Below, piece by piece: positions 43,075-51,944 of a stretch of DNA of 64,000 nucleotides (positions within the stretch are counted from its first letter, which is position 1; each line of letters starts with the position of its first letter). The stretch spans positions 62,001 through 126,000 of the forward strand of contig CADBXF010000001.1 in NCBI GenBank assembly GCA_902798585.1, written 5' to 3'. A program made the translations under genes and the position numbers. The notes under the pieces were generated by a model. The model saw nothing but the letters and a program-made list of their open reading frames with translations. It searched no databases and was not told the origin of the DNA. The stretch is from an uncultured Lachnospiraceae bacterium (GTDB lineage Bacteria; Bacillota; Clostridia; Lachnospirales; Lachnospiraceae).

Positions 43075-44934
43075 TTACGAACCGAATCCCGGAAGCTCCG
43101 CGATTCTCGCCGTTATGTCGGCGATAATCGTGCCGTCTTCCGTCACCCAGAGATGCCTTGCGGGAGCCGTGAAGGCATCTTTTTCTTCGGTCTTCGTTCC
43201 CGCCACGCACTCGGCGACGGTGACGATTCCGTCGCCTTCGTTCGCCCTCGCAAACTGAAGCTCTCCGCCTGACAGCGTCGTCCTCACAACCGTCTCGCGG
43301 TCGGTTCCGCCGTACCATGCCGTCGGCACCCGGTCAATCGCGCAGACGCCGTCCCGATACAGCTTCTTTCCGACCTCGCCTGCGGCCGCGGCAAGCTTTT
43401 TATCAAAGGAGCCGCATTTTTTCGCGCATGCCTCGACGAAGGAATCATACGAACCGCATCCGCCGATGACGCCGAGCGTCTCAACCGCATAGGCGGACGG
43501 CAGCATCTCGTAGATGCTCGGGAAAGTTCCGATAATCTTGCGGATTGCCGCATTTTCCACGGAGCCGAACGAGCCCAGTCCGAGCGCATTGCCGAAGCGG
43601 TCCTTCGCCCACGCCTCCGCGATTCCCGCAGAGCCGTTCATCGGAACGCCGACCATGCAGGCAAGCGCCGTGTGTTCCACGCAGTAGTCGCTCTGGGCAA
43701 GCGCCTGCGCACACACAAGCCCGCCGAAGCTGTGGCATACCAGAACAACATTGTCATACCCGCGCCCCTCAAGGTACCGCGCGAGCTCCGCACCGCTCTC
43801 GGCGGAAGATTTCCGCCAGTCGTACGGGAAGAATTCCACGGCGGCATCCTTGCCGTAGGTGCGGATCAAAACACGGTACAGTTCCTTGTACAAATCAAGT
43901 GCGCCGAAAGAATTGTCCACCGCACGCACCCCGTCCCCGGCGGACGGCGAGGAGAGCGACGAAAAGCGGGACAATGCCGAGAGGGAAAAGCCGTTTGTCA
44001 ATTCCGAAAGGAGCGACTCGCTCCAGATTTTTTCATTTTTGCGATTCACGAGTTCCGCACCCATGAAGCCCGGGACAATCACGATTCCGTTGTTGCATAC
44101 GCGGATGTTCGCGCGCAGGCGCTGCCCCGTGTAGCGGTGGCGCAGCATCACCGTCGCCTCGCCCTGCGACTGCACCGAGAGCGTGCCGTCGAAGGAGACG
44201 CGGAGCACCTCCGGGCGATCGATCCACACCGTAAAATCCTCAGCCCGCGAGAGAGGTCCCCAGGAAAAACCGAAAATGTCGTTGACGGGAATCTCCGCGG
44301 ATTTGGCGAGCGCCTTCTCCACCTCGCGCTCCTCCACCTGCAGCTGCCGGACCGGCGCGTCCTCGCGGCTTCCGTAGCACATCGACCGGACGGGCATCCA
44401 GAGCGTCGATTCGACGTCCGTATCCGTCACCAGTTCCGCCGGATTCTTCATGAACACCTCAAATCCGAAGCTCGCCAGATACCGCCCCGTCGCCGAATTC
44501 ACAATCGCTATCCCGCCGCGGTTCGGAACAATCTCCCAGATCGCGGAGGACGGAATTTCGAACGCATCCTTCTTAATCTCCAGCCGGTTTCCGTAAGCGT
44601 ACGAATTCAGATAGCCGAACTCGTTCCCGGCGGTCGTAATCGTATACCGGTTCGGTCCAATCTCGCGGAAATAAAACCGCGTGTCCGACGAATTCTCCGT
44701 AAAAACGGCGCTTGTAAGCGAAATTCTCCCGCTTCCGGAGTGACAGACCAGACGGCTTCCGGTCTGCACGTTCACAAGGATATACTCCCCCTCGCCGTCG
44801 AACAGATACCGGTTGTCCGAATCCGCGTGCGCCGTCTTTGCGCACAGCGCAAACAAAACCGCAGCCGCCAGCACTGCGACGATGCGGAAAATCCCTGCCG
44901 TCCGTAGCATTTTTCTTTGCCGATTGTTCATCAT
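43075..44934 (-). CDS. Secreted LCAT-like alpha/beta hydrolase with N-terminal sugar-binding-like domain
   Basis: 619 residues from the ATG at 44934; the ribosome site is weak (GCGGGAAA), and an adjacent ATG at 44931 is equally possible. Signal peptide about 1-36, ending ALCAKTAHA. Residues about 40-175 look like a ricin-type or other beta-trefoil domain (YILVNVQTGSRLVCHSG, then RYTITTAGNEFGYLNSYAYGN). A BIG2-like segment follows, and then the lipase part with IVIVPGFMGAEL, PYDWRKSS and the nucleophile elbow VCHSFGG. A probable Asp and His are in GDGIVTVAE and ARHLWV. The order matches lecithin:cholesterol acyltransferase family enzymes. The substrate is an extracellular ester. Confidence 0.78.
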   Translation of the reverse strand: MMNNRQRKMLRTAGIFRIVAVLAAAVLFALCAKTAHADSDNRYLFDGEGEYILVNVQTGSRLVCHSGSGRISLTSAVFTENSSDTRFYFREIGPNRYTITTAGNEFGYLNSYAYGNRLEIKKDAFEIPSSAIWEIVPNRGGIAIVNSATGRYLASFGFEVFMKNPAELVTDTDVESTLWMPVRSMCYGSREDAPVRQLQVEEREVEKALAKSAEIPVNDIFGFSWGPLSRAEDFTVWIDRPEVLRVSFDGTLSVQSQGEATVMLRHRYTGQRLRANIRVCNNGIVIVPGFMGAELVNRKNEKIWSESLLSELTNGFSLSALSRFSSLSSPSAGDGVRAVDNSFGALDLYKELYRVLIRTYGKDAAVEFFPYDWRKSSAESGAELARYLEGRGYDNVVLVCHSFGGLVCAQALAQSDYCVEHTALACMVGVPMNGSAGIAEAWAKDRFGNALGLGSFGSVENAAIRKIIGTFPSIYEMLPSAYAVETLGVIGGCGSYDSFVEACAKKCGSFDKKLAAAAGEVGKKLYRDGVCAIDRVPTAWYGGTDRETVVRTTLSGGELQFARANEGDGIVTVAECVAGTKTEEKDAFTAPARHLWVTEDGTIIADITARIAELPGFGS

Positions 44935-45009
44935 TTTCCCGCTGCGCCTTTCCCGCGGCCGGACAATCAACTCCGGTCCGCCCGCATCAACCTCACACAT
45001 ATACTGTAG

Positions 45010-45038
45010 ATTATACCGAAAAATGTCCCGGAGTGCAA
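45010..45038 (-). promoter_or_regulatory. Promoter of the LCAT-like gene
   Basis: TTGCAC (45033-45038) and TATAAT (45010-45015), 17-base spacer, minus strand; divergent from the aspS promoter. Confidence 0.8.
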
Positions 45039-45047
45039 TTACAAACA

Positions 45048-45076
45048 TTGACGAATGACAGCCGTTGGTATACAAT
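45048..45076 (+). promoter_or_regulatory. Promoter of aspS
   Basis: TTGACG (45048-45053) and TACAAT (45071-45076), 17-base spacer. Confidence 0.85.
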
Positions 45077-45157
45077 GTAGGGCAGATTGCGGGGCGAAAA
45101 ATCCCCGCGCAGACGGGACTTCCCCTGCGGAGGGCCTGTCCGCAATTCCTACCATAC
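45077..45157 (+). other. Structured leader of aspS
   Basis: Local hairpin GCGGGG/CCCCGC (45089-45094 with 45103-45108) shares bases with a long-range pairing ATTGCGG/CCGCAAT (45086-45092 with 45140-45146), so the two cannot form together. GGGCAG (45080-45085) can also pair with CTGTCC (45136-45141). No T-box consensus is present. Confidence 0.45.
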
Positions 45158-45174
45158 AAAAAAGGAGTACCGCT

Positions 45175-46536
45175 ATGGAGAGAACATATATCCGTGATGT
45201 GGCTGCCAAGGCCGAGCAGGAAGTGCTTGTGCGCGGCTTTACCGAGAACTTCCGCGACGGCAAGTCCATGGCCTTCCTCGTGCTGAAGGACATCACCGGC
45301 AAAGTACAGATTACGATTGAGAAGGAGCTTCACCCCGATTGGGCGGAGACTCTTGCACAGATTACCCAGGACACCGTTGTATCCGTGACGGGCGTTGTCA
45401 AGCTGAGCGAGTTTGTCAAGTTAAACGGCATCGAAATCATTCCGACCTCGATCTCGATTGATTCCGTTGCGGCGCCGCTTCCGATTGCCCGCGATTACAT
45501 TCCCGCGACGAAGAAGAAGGCTGCCGTTGAGCGCTCCTCCATCGACCAGCGCATCGACTACCGCTGGATTGATCTCCGCACGGACGCCAACCAGCTCATG
45601 TTCAAGGCACAGACCGCTCTCGTACGCGCGCTTCGCGACTTCGCGCTCGACCGCGATTTCATCGAGGTCCACACGCCTAAGCTGATCGGCGCCGCCTCGG
45701 AGTCGGGCGCGGATGTATTCCGTCTGGACTATTTTCCGAGCTACAACCTGCCGAATGCATACCTTGCGCAGAGCCCGCAGTTCTACAAGCAGATGGCCAT
45801 GGCCAGCGGTTTCGAGCGCTACTTTGAAGTAGGCCCCGTGTTCCGCGCCGAGAAGTCGTTCACGAGCAAGCACGCCACCGAATTCACCTGCTTCGATATC
45901 GAGTTCAGCTACATCGACTCCTTCGAGGATGTCATGAAATTTGAGGAGGAGCTTCTCACGAACGCCCTCCGCAAGGTGAAGGAGCAGTACGGCGAGAAGA
46001 TTAAAGAGACCTTCTCTACGGAAGACTTCGATGCTGAGATTATCGTTCCGACGACGCCGTTCCCGCGCGTAAAGCTCGCCGACCTCTATGACGCTCTTGA
46101 GAAGGAGTACGGCTACACCGTGCCGGACGAGGAGAAGGGCGACCTCACCACCGAGGCTGAGCACCTCAGCTACGACTGGGTGAAGAAGCACTACAACCAT
46201 GAATTCCTGTTCATCACCGACTACAGCGCCGAGAAGCGCGCCTTCTACCACATGCGCGACGCCCAGGGCGTTCCGCAGGGCTACGACCTCATCTGGCGCG
46301 GCGTGGAAATCACGACCGGCGCACAGCGCGAGCATCGCTATGAGGTGCTGAAGAAGCAGGCGGAGGAGAAGGGTCTCGCAAACGATGTCAAATTCTACCT
46401 CGAGTTCTTCAAATACGGCTGCCCGCCGCACGGCGGTTTCGGTATCGGCGTTGACCGCCTCACAATGCTTTTGCTCGGTCTTCCGATCAAGGAAGCGATG
46501 TTCCTCTTCCGCGGACCGTCGAGACTGACGCCGTAA
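45175..46536 (+). CDS. aspS: Aspartyl-tRNA synthetase, archaeal type (probably aspartate-tRNA(Asx) ligase)
   Basis: 453 residues from the ATG at 45175 with AAAGGAG upstream. An N-terminal OB-fold anticodon-binding domain (about 1-105) precedes the class II core with motif 2 in FEVGPVFRAEKSFTSKHATEF and motif 3 in GFGIGVDRLTMLLLG. It lacks the large insertion of the bacterial-type enzyme and is of the archaeal size. The single Asp enzyme of this class in many Lachnospiraceae is non-discriminating and also charges tRNA(Asn), which is then amidated by GatCAB; whether that is so here cannot be told. It has its own promoter, structured leader and terminator. Confidence 0.9.
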   Translation: MERTYIRDVAAKAEQEVLVRGFTENFRDGKSMAFLVLKDITGKVQITIEKELHPDWAETLAQITQDTVVSVTGVVKLSEFVKLNGIEIIPTSISIDSVAAPLPIARDYIPATKKKAAVERSSIDQRIDYRWIDLRTDANQLMFKAQTALVRALRDFALDRDFIEVHTPKLIGAASESGADVFRLDYFPSYNLPNAYLAQSPQFYKQMAMASGFERYFEVGPVFRAEKSFTSKHATEFTCFDIEFSYIDSFEDVMKFEEELLTNALRKVKEQYGEKIKETFSTEDFDAEIIVPTTPFPRVKLADLYDALEKEYGYTVPDEEKGDLTTEAEHLSYDWVKKHYNHEFLFITDYSAEKRAFYHMRDAQGVPQGYDLIWRGVEITTGAQREHRYEVLKKQAEEKGLANDVKFYLEFFKYGCPPHGGFGIGVDRLTMLLLGLPIKEAMFLFRGPSRLTP

Positions 46537-46559
46537 CAACCGACTGATGTAACCATAAG

Positions 46560-46609
46560 GGCTGTCCCATCTGCGTTTTACGAATTCGCTGTGGCGACAG
46601 CCTTTTTTG
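46560..46609 (+). terminator. Terminator after aspS
   Basis: GGCTGTC (46560-46566) pairs with GACAGCC (46596-46602) across a long arm that can form an inner GCG/CGC pairing; six T follow. Confidence 0.8.
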
Positions 46610-46650
46610 AAAAATCCTGCTTCACAATCCAGCACGGAAAGGAGCACATC

Positions 46651-46947
46651 ATGACAATACAAAAGACACTCGCAGGCACCTCTCTGACCGTCGCGCCGGA
46701 GGGACGCCTCGACACCATCACCTCCCCGCAGCTCGAGAGCGAGCTGCGCGCGGACATGAACGCCGTCACGAATTTGGTCTTTGACCTGGCGAACCTTACC
46801 TACATCTCCTCTGCAGGACTCCGCGTGATTTTGTCCGCGCAGAAAGCGATGAACAAAAAGGGCACAATGGTGCTTCGAAATGTCCGCCCCGAAATCATGG
46901 AAATTTTCGAGATCACGGGCTTTTCGAGCATTCTGACCATCGAGTAA
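46651..46947 (+). CDS. STAS-domain anti-sigma-factor antagonist
   Basis: 98 residues from the ATG at 46651 with AAAGGAG upstream. The whole protein is one STAS domain with the phosphorylatable Ser in LTYISSAGLRVIL. Homologues (SpoIIAA, RsbV) are turned off by an HATPase kinase and reactivated by a SpoIIE-type phosphatase; both activities are in the adjacent protein. It is the first gene of a five-gene operon with an ABC importer. No clear promoter was seen between the aspS terminator and this gene. Confidence 0.93.
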   Translation: MTIQKTLAGTSLTVAPEGRLDTITSPQLESELRADMNAVTNLVFDLANLTYISSAGLRVILSAQKAMNKKGTMVLRNVRPEIMEIFEITGFSSILTIE

Positions 46948-46998
46948 CCGCCTCGCCCTCGTTTCGGGCGAAGCATCACATTCCGCAAGGAGCCGACC

Positions 46999-49224
46999 AT
47001 GCAGACGAAGAAAACCATATCCGGCACATTCTTAAAATGGCTGTTGCTGATCGTGGGGGTGGCATTTGCCGTGTCCATGGTTTTTTCGTGGACCCTCCAG
47101 ACGCGCCTCTCCGAAAAAAGCGCGCACAACCTGCTGCGCCTCAACATCGCGGATGTGCGGCAGGATGTCATCGACGCCTCGGACGCCAACCTTCTGGCGC
47201 TGACCCGCGACATCGCCTCGGAGATTGACGCCGGAGCCCCGGCCGATGAGGCGGGACTTCTCGCCCTGACGGCACGCCACGATGTAGCGGAGATCAACAT
47301 TATCGATGCGGACGGCATCATCATCTCCACGACCCACCCCGATTTTCTGAACTACGACATGCGCTCCGGAACGCAGTCCGCAGAGTTTACGGGACTTCTC
47401 GACGGAACCGTGCGCGAGCATGTGCAGAGCTACCAGCCGACGTCCTACGACCCGACGCTTCTTCGCAAATACGCCGGCGTATGTCTTGAGGGCGGCGGAT
47501 TTGTCGAGGTTGCGTACGACGCGGAGCGCTTCCAGCGCGACATCGACCACCAGATCGTGGGCGTCACCCGAAACCGCCATGTCGGCGAGAACGGCTGCAT
47601 CGTCATCGCCGATGAAAACTGGAGCATCGTCAGCGACCGCAATCGCAACGAGGGAAAAAACCTGGTTGCGACCGGCATCTGGATTGACCGCGACACCATG
47701 GCCGAGGGAGACGTGTTCACCGCGACCGTCTACGGCGTGGAAAGCTCCTGCATGTATGTATTTTCCGAGGGCTATTACATCATCGCCGTCCTCCCGGAAA
47801 ATGAGATTCTTCTTCAGCGCGACACCTCCGTGAGCCTCACCGCCGTCCTGGAGGTTCTGGTCTTTCTGACGCTGTTCGGCGTGATTTTCCTTCTGGTCCG
47901 CAAACTGGTTGTCAACAACTTAAACCGCGTCAACAACTCGCTTTCGAAAATCACCGACGGCGACCTCGACGAGCAGGTCAATGTGCGCTCCAACACGGAA
48001 TTTGCGTCCCTCTCGGACGATATCAACGCAACCGTCGGTACCCTGAAGCAATATATCGCGGCGGCAGCCGCCCGCATCGACCGGGAACTCGCCTTCGCGA
48101 AAAACATCCAGCAGTCCGCGCTTCCCTCGGTGTTCCCGCCCTATCCGGACCGGAAGGATTTGAATCTCTTCGCGACCATGGACACCGCGAAGGAGGTCGG
48201 CGGCGATTTCTATGACTTCTATTTTCTCGAAGAAAATAAGCTTGCGCTTCTCATAGCCGATGTATCCGGCAAGGGAATTCCGGCGGCCATGTTCATGATG
48301 ACCGGCAAGACCGTGCTCCGCGATTACGCCGAGCGGGGCGATGCGCCTTCGGTTGCCGCCTTCAACGCAAACAACAAGCTCTGTGAGGGCAACGACGCCG
48401 AAATGTTTATCACGGCCTGGCTGGGGTATCTCGAGACCGATACGGGGCTCGTGCGCTTTGCCAACGCAGGCCATAATCCGCCGGTTCTCATCCGGGACGG
48501 CCGCGCGTGCTTCATCGCCCAGAAGGCCGATCTCACGCTCGCCGCGATGGAGGGCGTTCCGTACCGCGAGCAGACTCTGCAGCTTGCGCCGGGCGATCTT
48601 CTCTTCCTCTACACCGACGGCGTGACCGAAGCCGCCGATGCCGCCGGGGAGCTGTTCGGAAACAACCGCCTGCTTGCGGCATTGTCGAGGCGCTTCGGCT
48701 CCGGCGAGGCCGCTGTCCGCGCTGTCTGCGGCACCGTGAAGGAGGCCGTGGGCACCTTTGCGGGTGAAACCCCGCAGGCGGACGACATCACAATGCTCTG
48801 CCTGTATTACGCGGGGAACAATGCTCTCACCGTGACCGCGAAGACAACGGAGCTTCCCGCCGTGACCGGTTTTGTGAACCGGGCTTTGGAAGGTCTCGGG
48901 TGCCCGGAGAAAACAACTGCGCAGATTGACATCGCCGTCGAGGAAATCTTTGCAAACATCGCAAACTATGCCTACAGCGGCGAGCCCGGCGAAGTCACCG
49001 TCCGCGTCCGCGGAGAAGATTCCGCGGCTGTGATTGAATTCCGCGACCGCGGCTTTGCGTTCGACCCGCTCGAAAAGCCCGACCCGGATGTGACGCTCCC
49101 CGCGGAGGAGCGCGAGCCCGGGGGCTTAGGGATTTTCATGGTCAAAAAGAGCATGGACGGTGTGACCTATCAAAGGGAAAATGATGAAAATGTTTTGACG
49201 ATTCGAAAGAATTTTGCGAAGTGA
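46999..49224 (+). CDS. Membrane SpoIIE-type serine phosphatase fused to an HATPase domain
   Basis: 741 residues with a good GGAG ribosome site. Order: membrane helix (about 13-33); extracytoplasmic cache-like sensor (about 40-270); membrane helix (about 278-300); HAMP (about 300-355; VNNLNRVNNSLSKITDGDLDEQV); PP2C phosphatase with metal Asp residues in GGDFYDF, LLIADVSGKG and PQADDITML; C-terminal anti-sigma-type HATPase (about 615-738; VEEIFANIANYAY, FRDRGFAFDPLE, GGLGIFMVKKSMD). It can therefore both dephosphorylate and perhaps rephosphorylate the STAS partner in response to an external ligand. The next genes encode an ABC importer. Confidence 0.92.
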   Translation: MQTKKTISGTFLKWLLLIVGVAFAVSMVFSWTLQTRLSEKSAHNLLRLNIADVRQDVIDASDANLLALTRDIASEIDAGAPADEAGLLALTARHDVAEINIIDADGIIISTTHPDFLNYDMRSGTQSAEFTGLLDGTVREHVQSYQPTSYDPTLLRKYAGVCLEGGGFVEVAYDAERFQRDIDHQIVGVTRNRHVGENGCIVIADENWSIVSDRNRNEGKNLVATGIWIDRDTMAEGDVFTATVYGVESSCMYVFSEGYYIIAVLPENEILLQRDTSVSLTAVLEVLVFLTLFGVIFLLVRKLVVNNLNRVNNSLSKITDGDLDEQVNVRSNTEFASLSDDINATVGTLKQYIAAAAARIDRELAFAKNIQQSALPSVFPPYPDRKDLNLFATMDTAKEVGGDFYDFYFLEENKLALLIADVSGKGIPAAMFMMTGKTVLRDYAERGDAPSVAAFNANNKLCEGNDAEMFITAWLGYLETDTGLVRFANAGHNPPVLIRDGRACFIAQKADLTLAAMEGVPYREQTLQLAPGDLLFLYTDGVTEAADAAGELFGNNRLLAALSRRFGSGEAAVRAVCGTVKEAVGTFAGETPQADDITMLCLYYAGNNALTVTAKTTELPAVTGFVNRALEGLGCPEKTTAQIDIAVEEIFANIANYAYSGEPGEVTVRVRGEDSAAVIEFRDRGFAFDPLEKPDPDVTLPAEEREPGGLGIFMVKKSMDGVTYQRENDENVLTIRKNFAK

Positions 49225-49231
49225 GATGTGC

Positions 49232-50068
49232 ATGAGACAACGAAGACGCACAATCGAATGCCTTTTGGCGGCGCTTGTTTTGCTGGTTCCTGCCGTTTTG
49301 GGCGGCTGCGGTGCAGCCCGAAGAACCGACCCCATCACGGATGTCTCGGATCTTGACGGCCGCCGCGTCGGCGTGGGCATCGCCTGCGACACGGACTATG
49401 CCCTGACGGGGCGGAAGGACCTCACGGTTGTCCGGTACGATGAGCTCGCCGACATTTTGCTTGCGCTCCAATACGACAAGGTGGACGCCATGGCGCTCGA
49501 TGCGCTTCTCTGGAAATTCACCGCGGCCTCCCACAAAGGGCTTCGCGCGGTGGAGCCCGCCTTTGCGACATCGGGGTATACCGTGTATTTTCGAAGCGAA
49601 GTGTCGGATTTGCGAGATGAATTTAACGAGTTTTTGTCGAGGTACCGGCAGTCCGATGCGTTCCGCGACTTTCAGTCCCGCCTCAGCACCTTCGACGGCG
49701 AGCACTACAACGGACCGGACATCGGGCTCACGGGGACCGGCAGAATTCTGCGCGTCGCCGTCGATGCCGCAGGATTTCCCCGCTCCTTCGCCGAGGCCGA
49801 CGGGCGCACGCCCTCCGGGTACGATCTGGAGGCGCTCAAGCTCTTTGCAAACGAGAAAAACTATCGGCTTTCGTTCGTCATCTCCGGCTACGACGATATG
49901 ATTTACGGGCTTCAGGGCGGCAACTACGATATCGCCGCAGGCTTTTTGAGCGACCTGCGTGACGCCGATTCCCTGAGCTCCTACCTGTGCAAGAGCGATT
50001 CCCTCTACGAGGTTCCGCTCTACTTCATCGAAAAGACGCAGGACGACATCGAACCGATTGAACCATAG
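49232..50068 (+). CDS. Tandem-half substrate-binding lipoprotein (SBP_bac_3-like)
   Basis: 278 residues, start chosen at the ATG at 49232 (GTGAG six bases upstream); one at 49226 is possible. Lipobox VLGGCG. Two half-domains are seen: the first (about 30-150; DVSDLDGRRVGVGIACDTDYAL ... VDAMALDALLW) lacks the opening strand of a normal binding protein, and the second (about 160-275) begins ILRVAVDAAGFPRSFAEADG and has the canonical SGYDLEALKLF motif. It should bind a polar amino acid or similar molecule and feed the adjacent permease, or feed information to the phosphatase upstream. Confidence 0.75.
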   Translation: MRQRRRTIECLLAALVLLVPAVLGGCGAARRTDPITDVSDLDGRRVGVGIACDTDYALTGRKDLTVVRYDELADILLALQYDKVDAMALDALLWKFTAASHKGLRAVEPAFATSGYTVYFRSEVSDLRDEFNEFLSRYRQSDAFRDFQSRLSTFDGEHYNGPDIGLTGTGRILRVAVDAAGFPRSFAEADGRTPSGYDLEALKLFANEKNYRLSFVISGYDDMIYGLQGGNYDIAAGFLSDLRDADSLSSYLCKSDSLYEVPLYFIEKTQDDIEPIEP

Positions 50069-50144
50069 TCCGGCCGCTCCGGCCGCGGACAGACGCCGGC
50101 CGAAAAACGGTCGCACCACGACACTCTCCCACGGAGGACCGCCC

Positions 50145-50825
50145 ATGAAGGCTTTTCTTCACAAACTCTACCTGACCTTCGTAAAGGATGACCATTACCG
50201 CTTCTTCCTGAGCGGTCTCGGAACCACCCTTCTGCTGACCTTTGCAAGCTTTCTTCTGGGCACGGCTCTGGGCATCGCGCTGTGCGCCGCGCTTCGCGCG
50301 AAGCGCCCCGCGGTCCGCAGGGTTGCGGGCGTGATTCGGACATTTTTCATGGAACTCCCCACGATGGTCCTTCTGATGATTCTTGTGTATGTCGTCTTCG
50401 GAAGAAGCTCGCTGCCGGTGCTTTGCATCGTCATCCTGGGCCTTACGCTGAAGGCCGCAACCTACCTCGCGGAAATCTTTGATTCCGCTCTCGATACCAT
50501 CGCTGCGGGCGAGGCGGAGGCCGCAAGAACCCTCGGCATGACGCAGTGGCAGGCGTTTCGATATGTCGTCCTTCCGCAGACCGTGCAGGCCGCGCTTCCC
50601 CTCTACCAGAGCCAGTTCGTGGACACCCTCGAGGAGACCTCCATCGTCGGCTATCTGGCTGTCGTGGACTTAACGCGCGCCTCGGAGATTGTCTCCAGCC
50701 GCACCATGGACGCATTTATCGGGCTCTTCACGATTGCGATTGTGTACTTCGTCATCGGCTTTGCCGTCAAACGCCTCATCCGGCGCATCGCCGCGCCGGG
50801 CCGCAAGGGAGGTGAAGTCGCATGA
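50145..50825 (+). CDS. Polar amino acid ABC permease (HisM/GlnP family)
   Basis: 226 residues from the ATG at 50145 with GGAGGA upstream. About five membrane helices; the EAA-type coupling loop is intact: DTIAAGEAEAARTLGMTQWQAFRYVVLPQ. The stop overlaps the ATPase start as ATGA. It is a single-permease system of the polar amino acid family. Confidence 0.92.
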   Translation: MKAFLHKLYLTFVKDDHYRFFLSGLGTTLLLTFASFLLGTALGIALCAALRAKRPAVRRVAGVIRTFFMELPTMVLLMILVYVVFGRSSLPVLCIVILGLTLKAATYLAEIFDSALDTIAAGEAEAARTLGMTQWQAFRYVVLPQTVQAALPLYQSQFVDTLEETSIVGYLAVVDLTRASEIVSSRTMDAFIGLFTIAIVYFVIGFAVKRLIRRIAAPGRKGGEVA

Positions 50826-51910
50826 TCAGCATCCGCAATCTCACGAAACGGTTCGACGGAAACCCCGTCTGGGAAGACATAAACCTCGACATCCGCGACG
50901 GCGAGACCATCGTCATCATCGGCGGCAGCGGCGGCGGCAAGAGTACGCTCCTTCGCTGCATCAACCGCCTCGTGGAGCCCGACTCCGGCGAGATTCTCAT
51001 TGACGGTGTCAACATTCTCTCTCCCGGCACCGACATCAACACCGTCCGTCGGAAAATGGGCATGGTGTACCAGCATTTTAATCTCTTCTCGCACTTGAGT
51101 GTTCTGGAGAACATCATACTCGCTCCCATGAAGGTGGCGGGCGTAAGCCGCGAGGACGCGGTGGCTGAGGCAAAGCAGCTGCTTGCCCGCGTCGGCATGG
51201 CCGGCCGCGAAAACGCCGACCCCGCGGATCTCTCCGGCGGACAGAAGCAGCGTGTCGCCATCGCGCGAACCCTGGCGATGCATCCTGAAATCATCCTCTT
51301 CGACGAGCCGACCAGCGCGCTGGACCCGACCATGGTGGACGAGGTGGAGTCCGTCATTCGCTCCCTTTCGGAGGACGGTATCACCGGCGTGATTGTCACA
51401 CACGATTTACAGTTCGCCAGAAGAATTGCCTCCCGCGTCGTATTTCTCGCCGACAGGGGTATCTGCGAGGAGGGCACGCCCGAACAGCTCTTCGACCATC
51501 CGGCAAAACTGCAGACACAGCGCTTCCTCTACCGCTCCCGCATGTACGAGCGAGACCTTTCGCCCGAGACTTTGGATCTCTATGCACTCGCAAGCGAACT
51601 TCGCGCCTTCCTGCGCCGCTATGAGTATGCGTCGAAGCAGGAGAAGCTGATTCCCGTACTGTGCGACGAGCTGCTGTATCCGGTGTTAAAGCATCCCGAA
51701 GTTCCCGCAACCGGCGCTTCGCTCCGGCTTCTGTGCAGCGAGACAAGCAGCCGCCACACCATGATGATCGGCTTCCGCGGAATCGATTCCGACCCTCTGG
51801 AGGCGCCGTATCTTGACGAACTGAATCTGGCGCTTCTCAACAACTACGCAGAGTTTGTCTTAAGCCGCAAAAAAGAAGACGGCTGGGAAGTCTGCATCCA
51901 GATGGGATGA
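50822..51910 (+). CDS. Polar amino acid ABC ATPase with an extra C-terminal domain
   Basis: 362 residues; the family is normally about 240-250. The ATPase part (1-240) is complete: Walker A GGSGGGKST, Q-loop VYQHFN, signature LSGGQKQR, Walker B IILFDEPTSALDP and H-loop TH. The extra C-terminal 120 residues do not look like the NIL domain of MetN. They run KLIPVLCDELLYPVLKH ... ASLRLLCSETS ... MMIGFRGIDSDPLEAPYLDELNLALLNNYAEF ... GWEVCIQMG, which by eye parallels the HATPase domain of the phosphatase encoded in the same operon (VEEIFANIANYAY ... VIEFRDRGFAFDPLEKP ... GGLGIFMV ... VLTIRKNF) without its nucleotide motifs. This homology is inference. Confidence 0.9.
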   Translation: MISIRNLTKRFDGNPVWEDINLDIRDGETIVIIGGSGGGKSTLLRCINRLVEPDSGEILIDGVNILSPGTDINTVRRKMGMVYQHFNLFSHLSVLENIILAPMKVAGVSREDAVAEAKQLLARVGMAGRENADPADLSGGQKQRVAIARTLAMHPEIILFDEPTSALDPTMVDEVESVIRSLSEDGITGVIVTHDLQFARRIASRVVFLADRGICEEGTPEQLFDHPAKLQTQRFLYRSRMYERDLSPETLDLYALASELRAFLRRYEYASKQEKLIPVLCDELLYPVLKHPEVPATGASLRLLCSETSSRHTMMIGFRGIDSDPLEAPYLDELNLALLNNYAEFVLSRKKEDGWEVCIQMG

Positions 51911-51944
51911 TTTTCCGCAAGCGGAAAATGCGGCAGTCTAAAAC

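Noticed and set aside
45077..45174. T-box riboswitch before aspS
   Set aside because: The leader is under 100 bases and has no T-box consensus or terminator; kept only as an unclassified structured leader.
51545..51910. NIL domain on the ABC ATPase as in MetN
   Set aside because: The length is similar, but the family pattern is not seen, and the permease is of the HisM rather than the MetI type.
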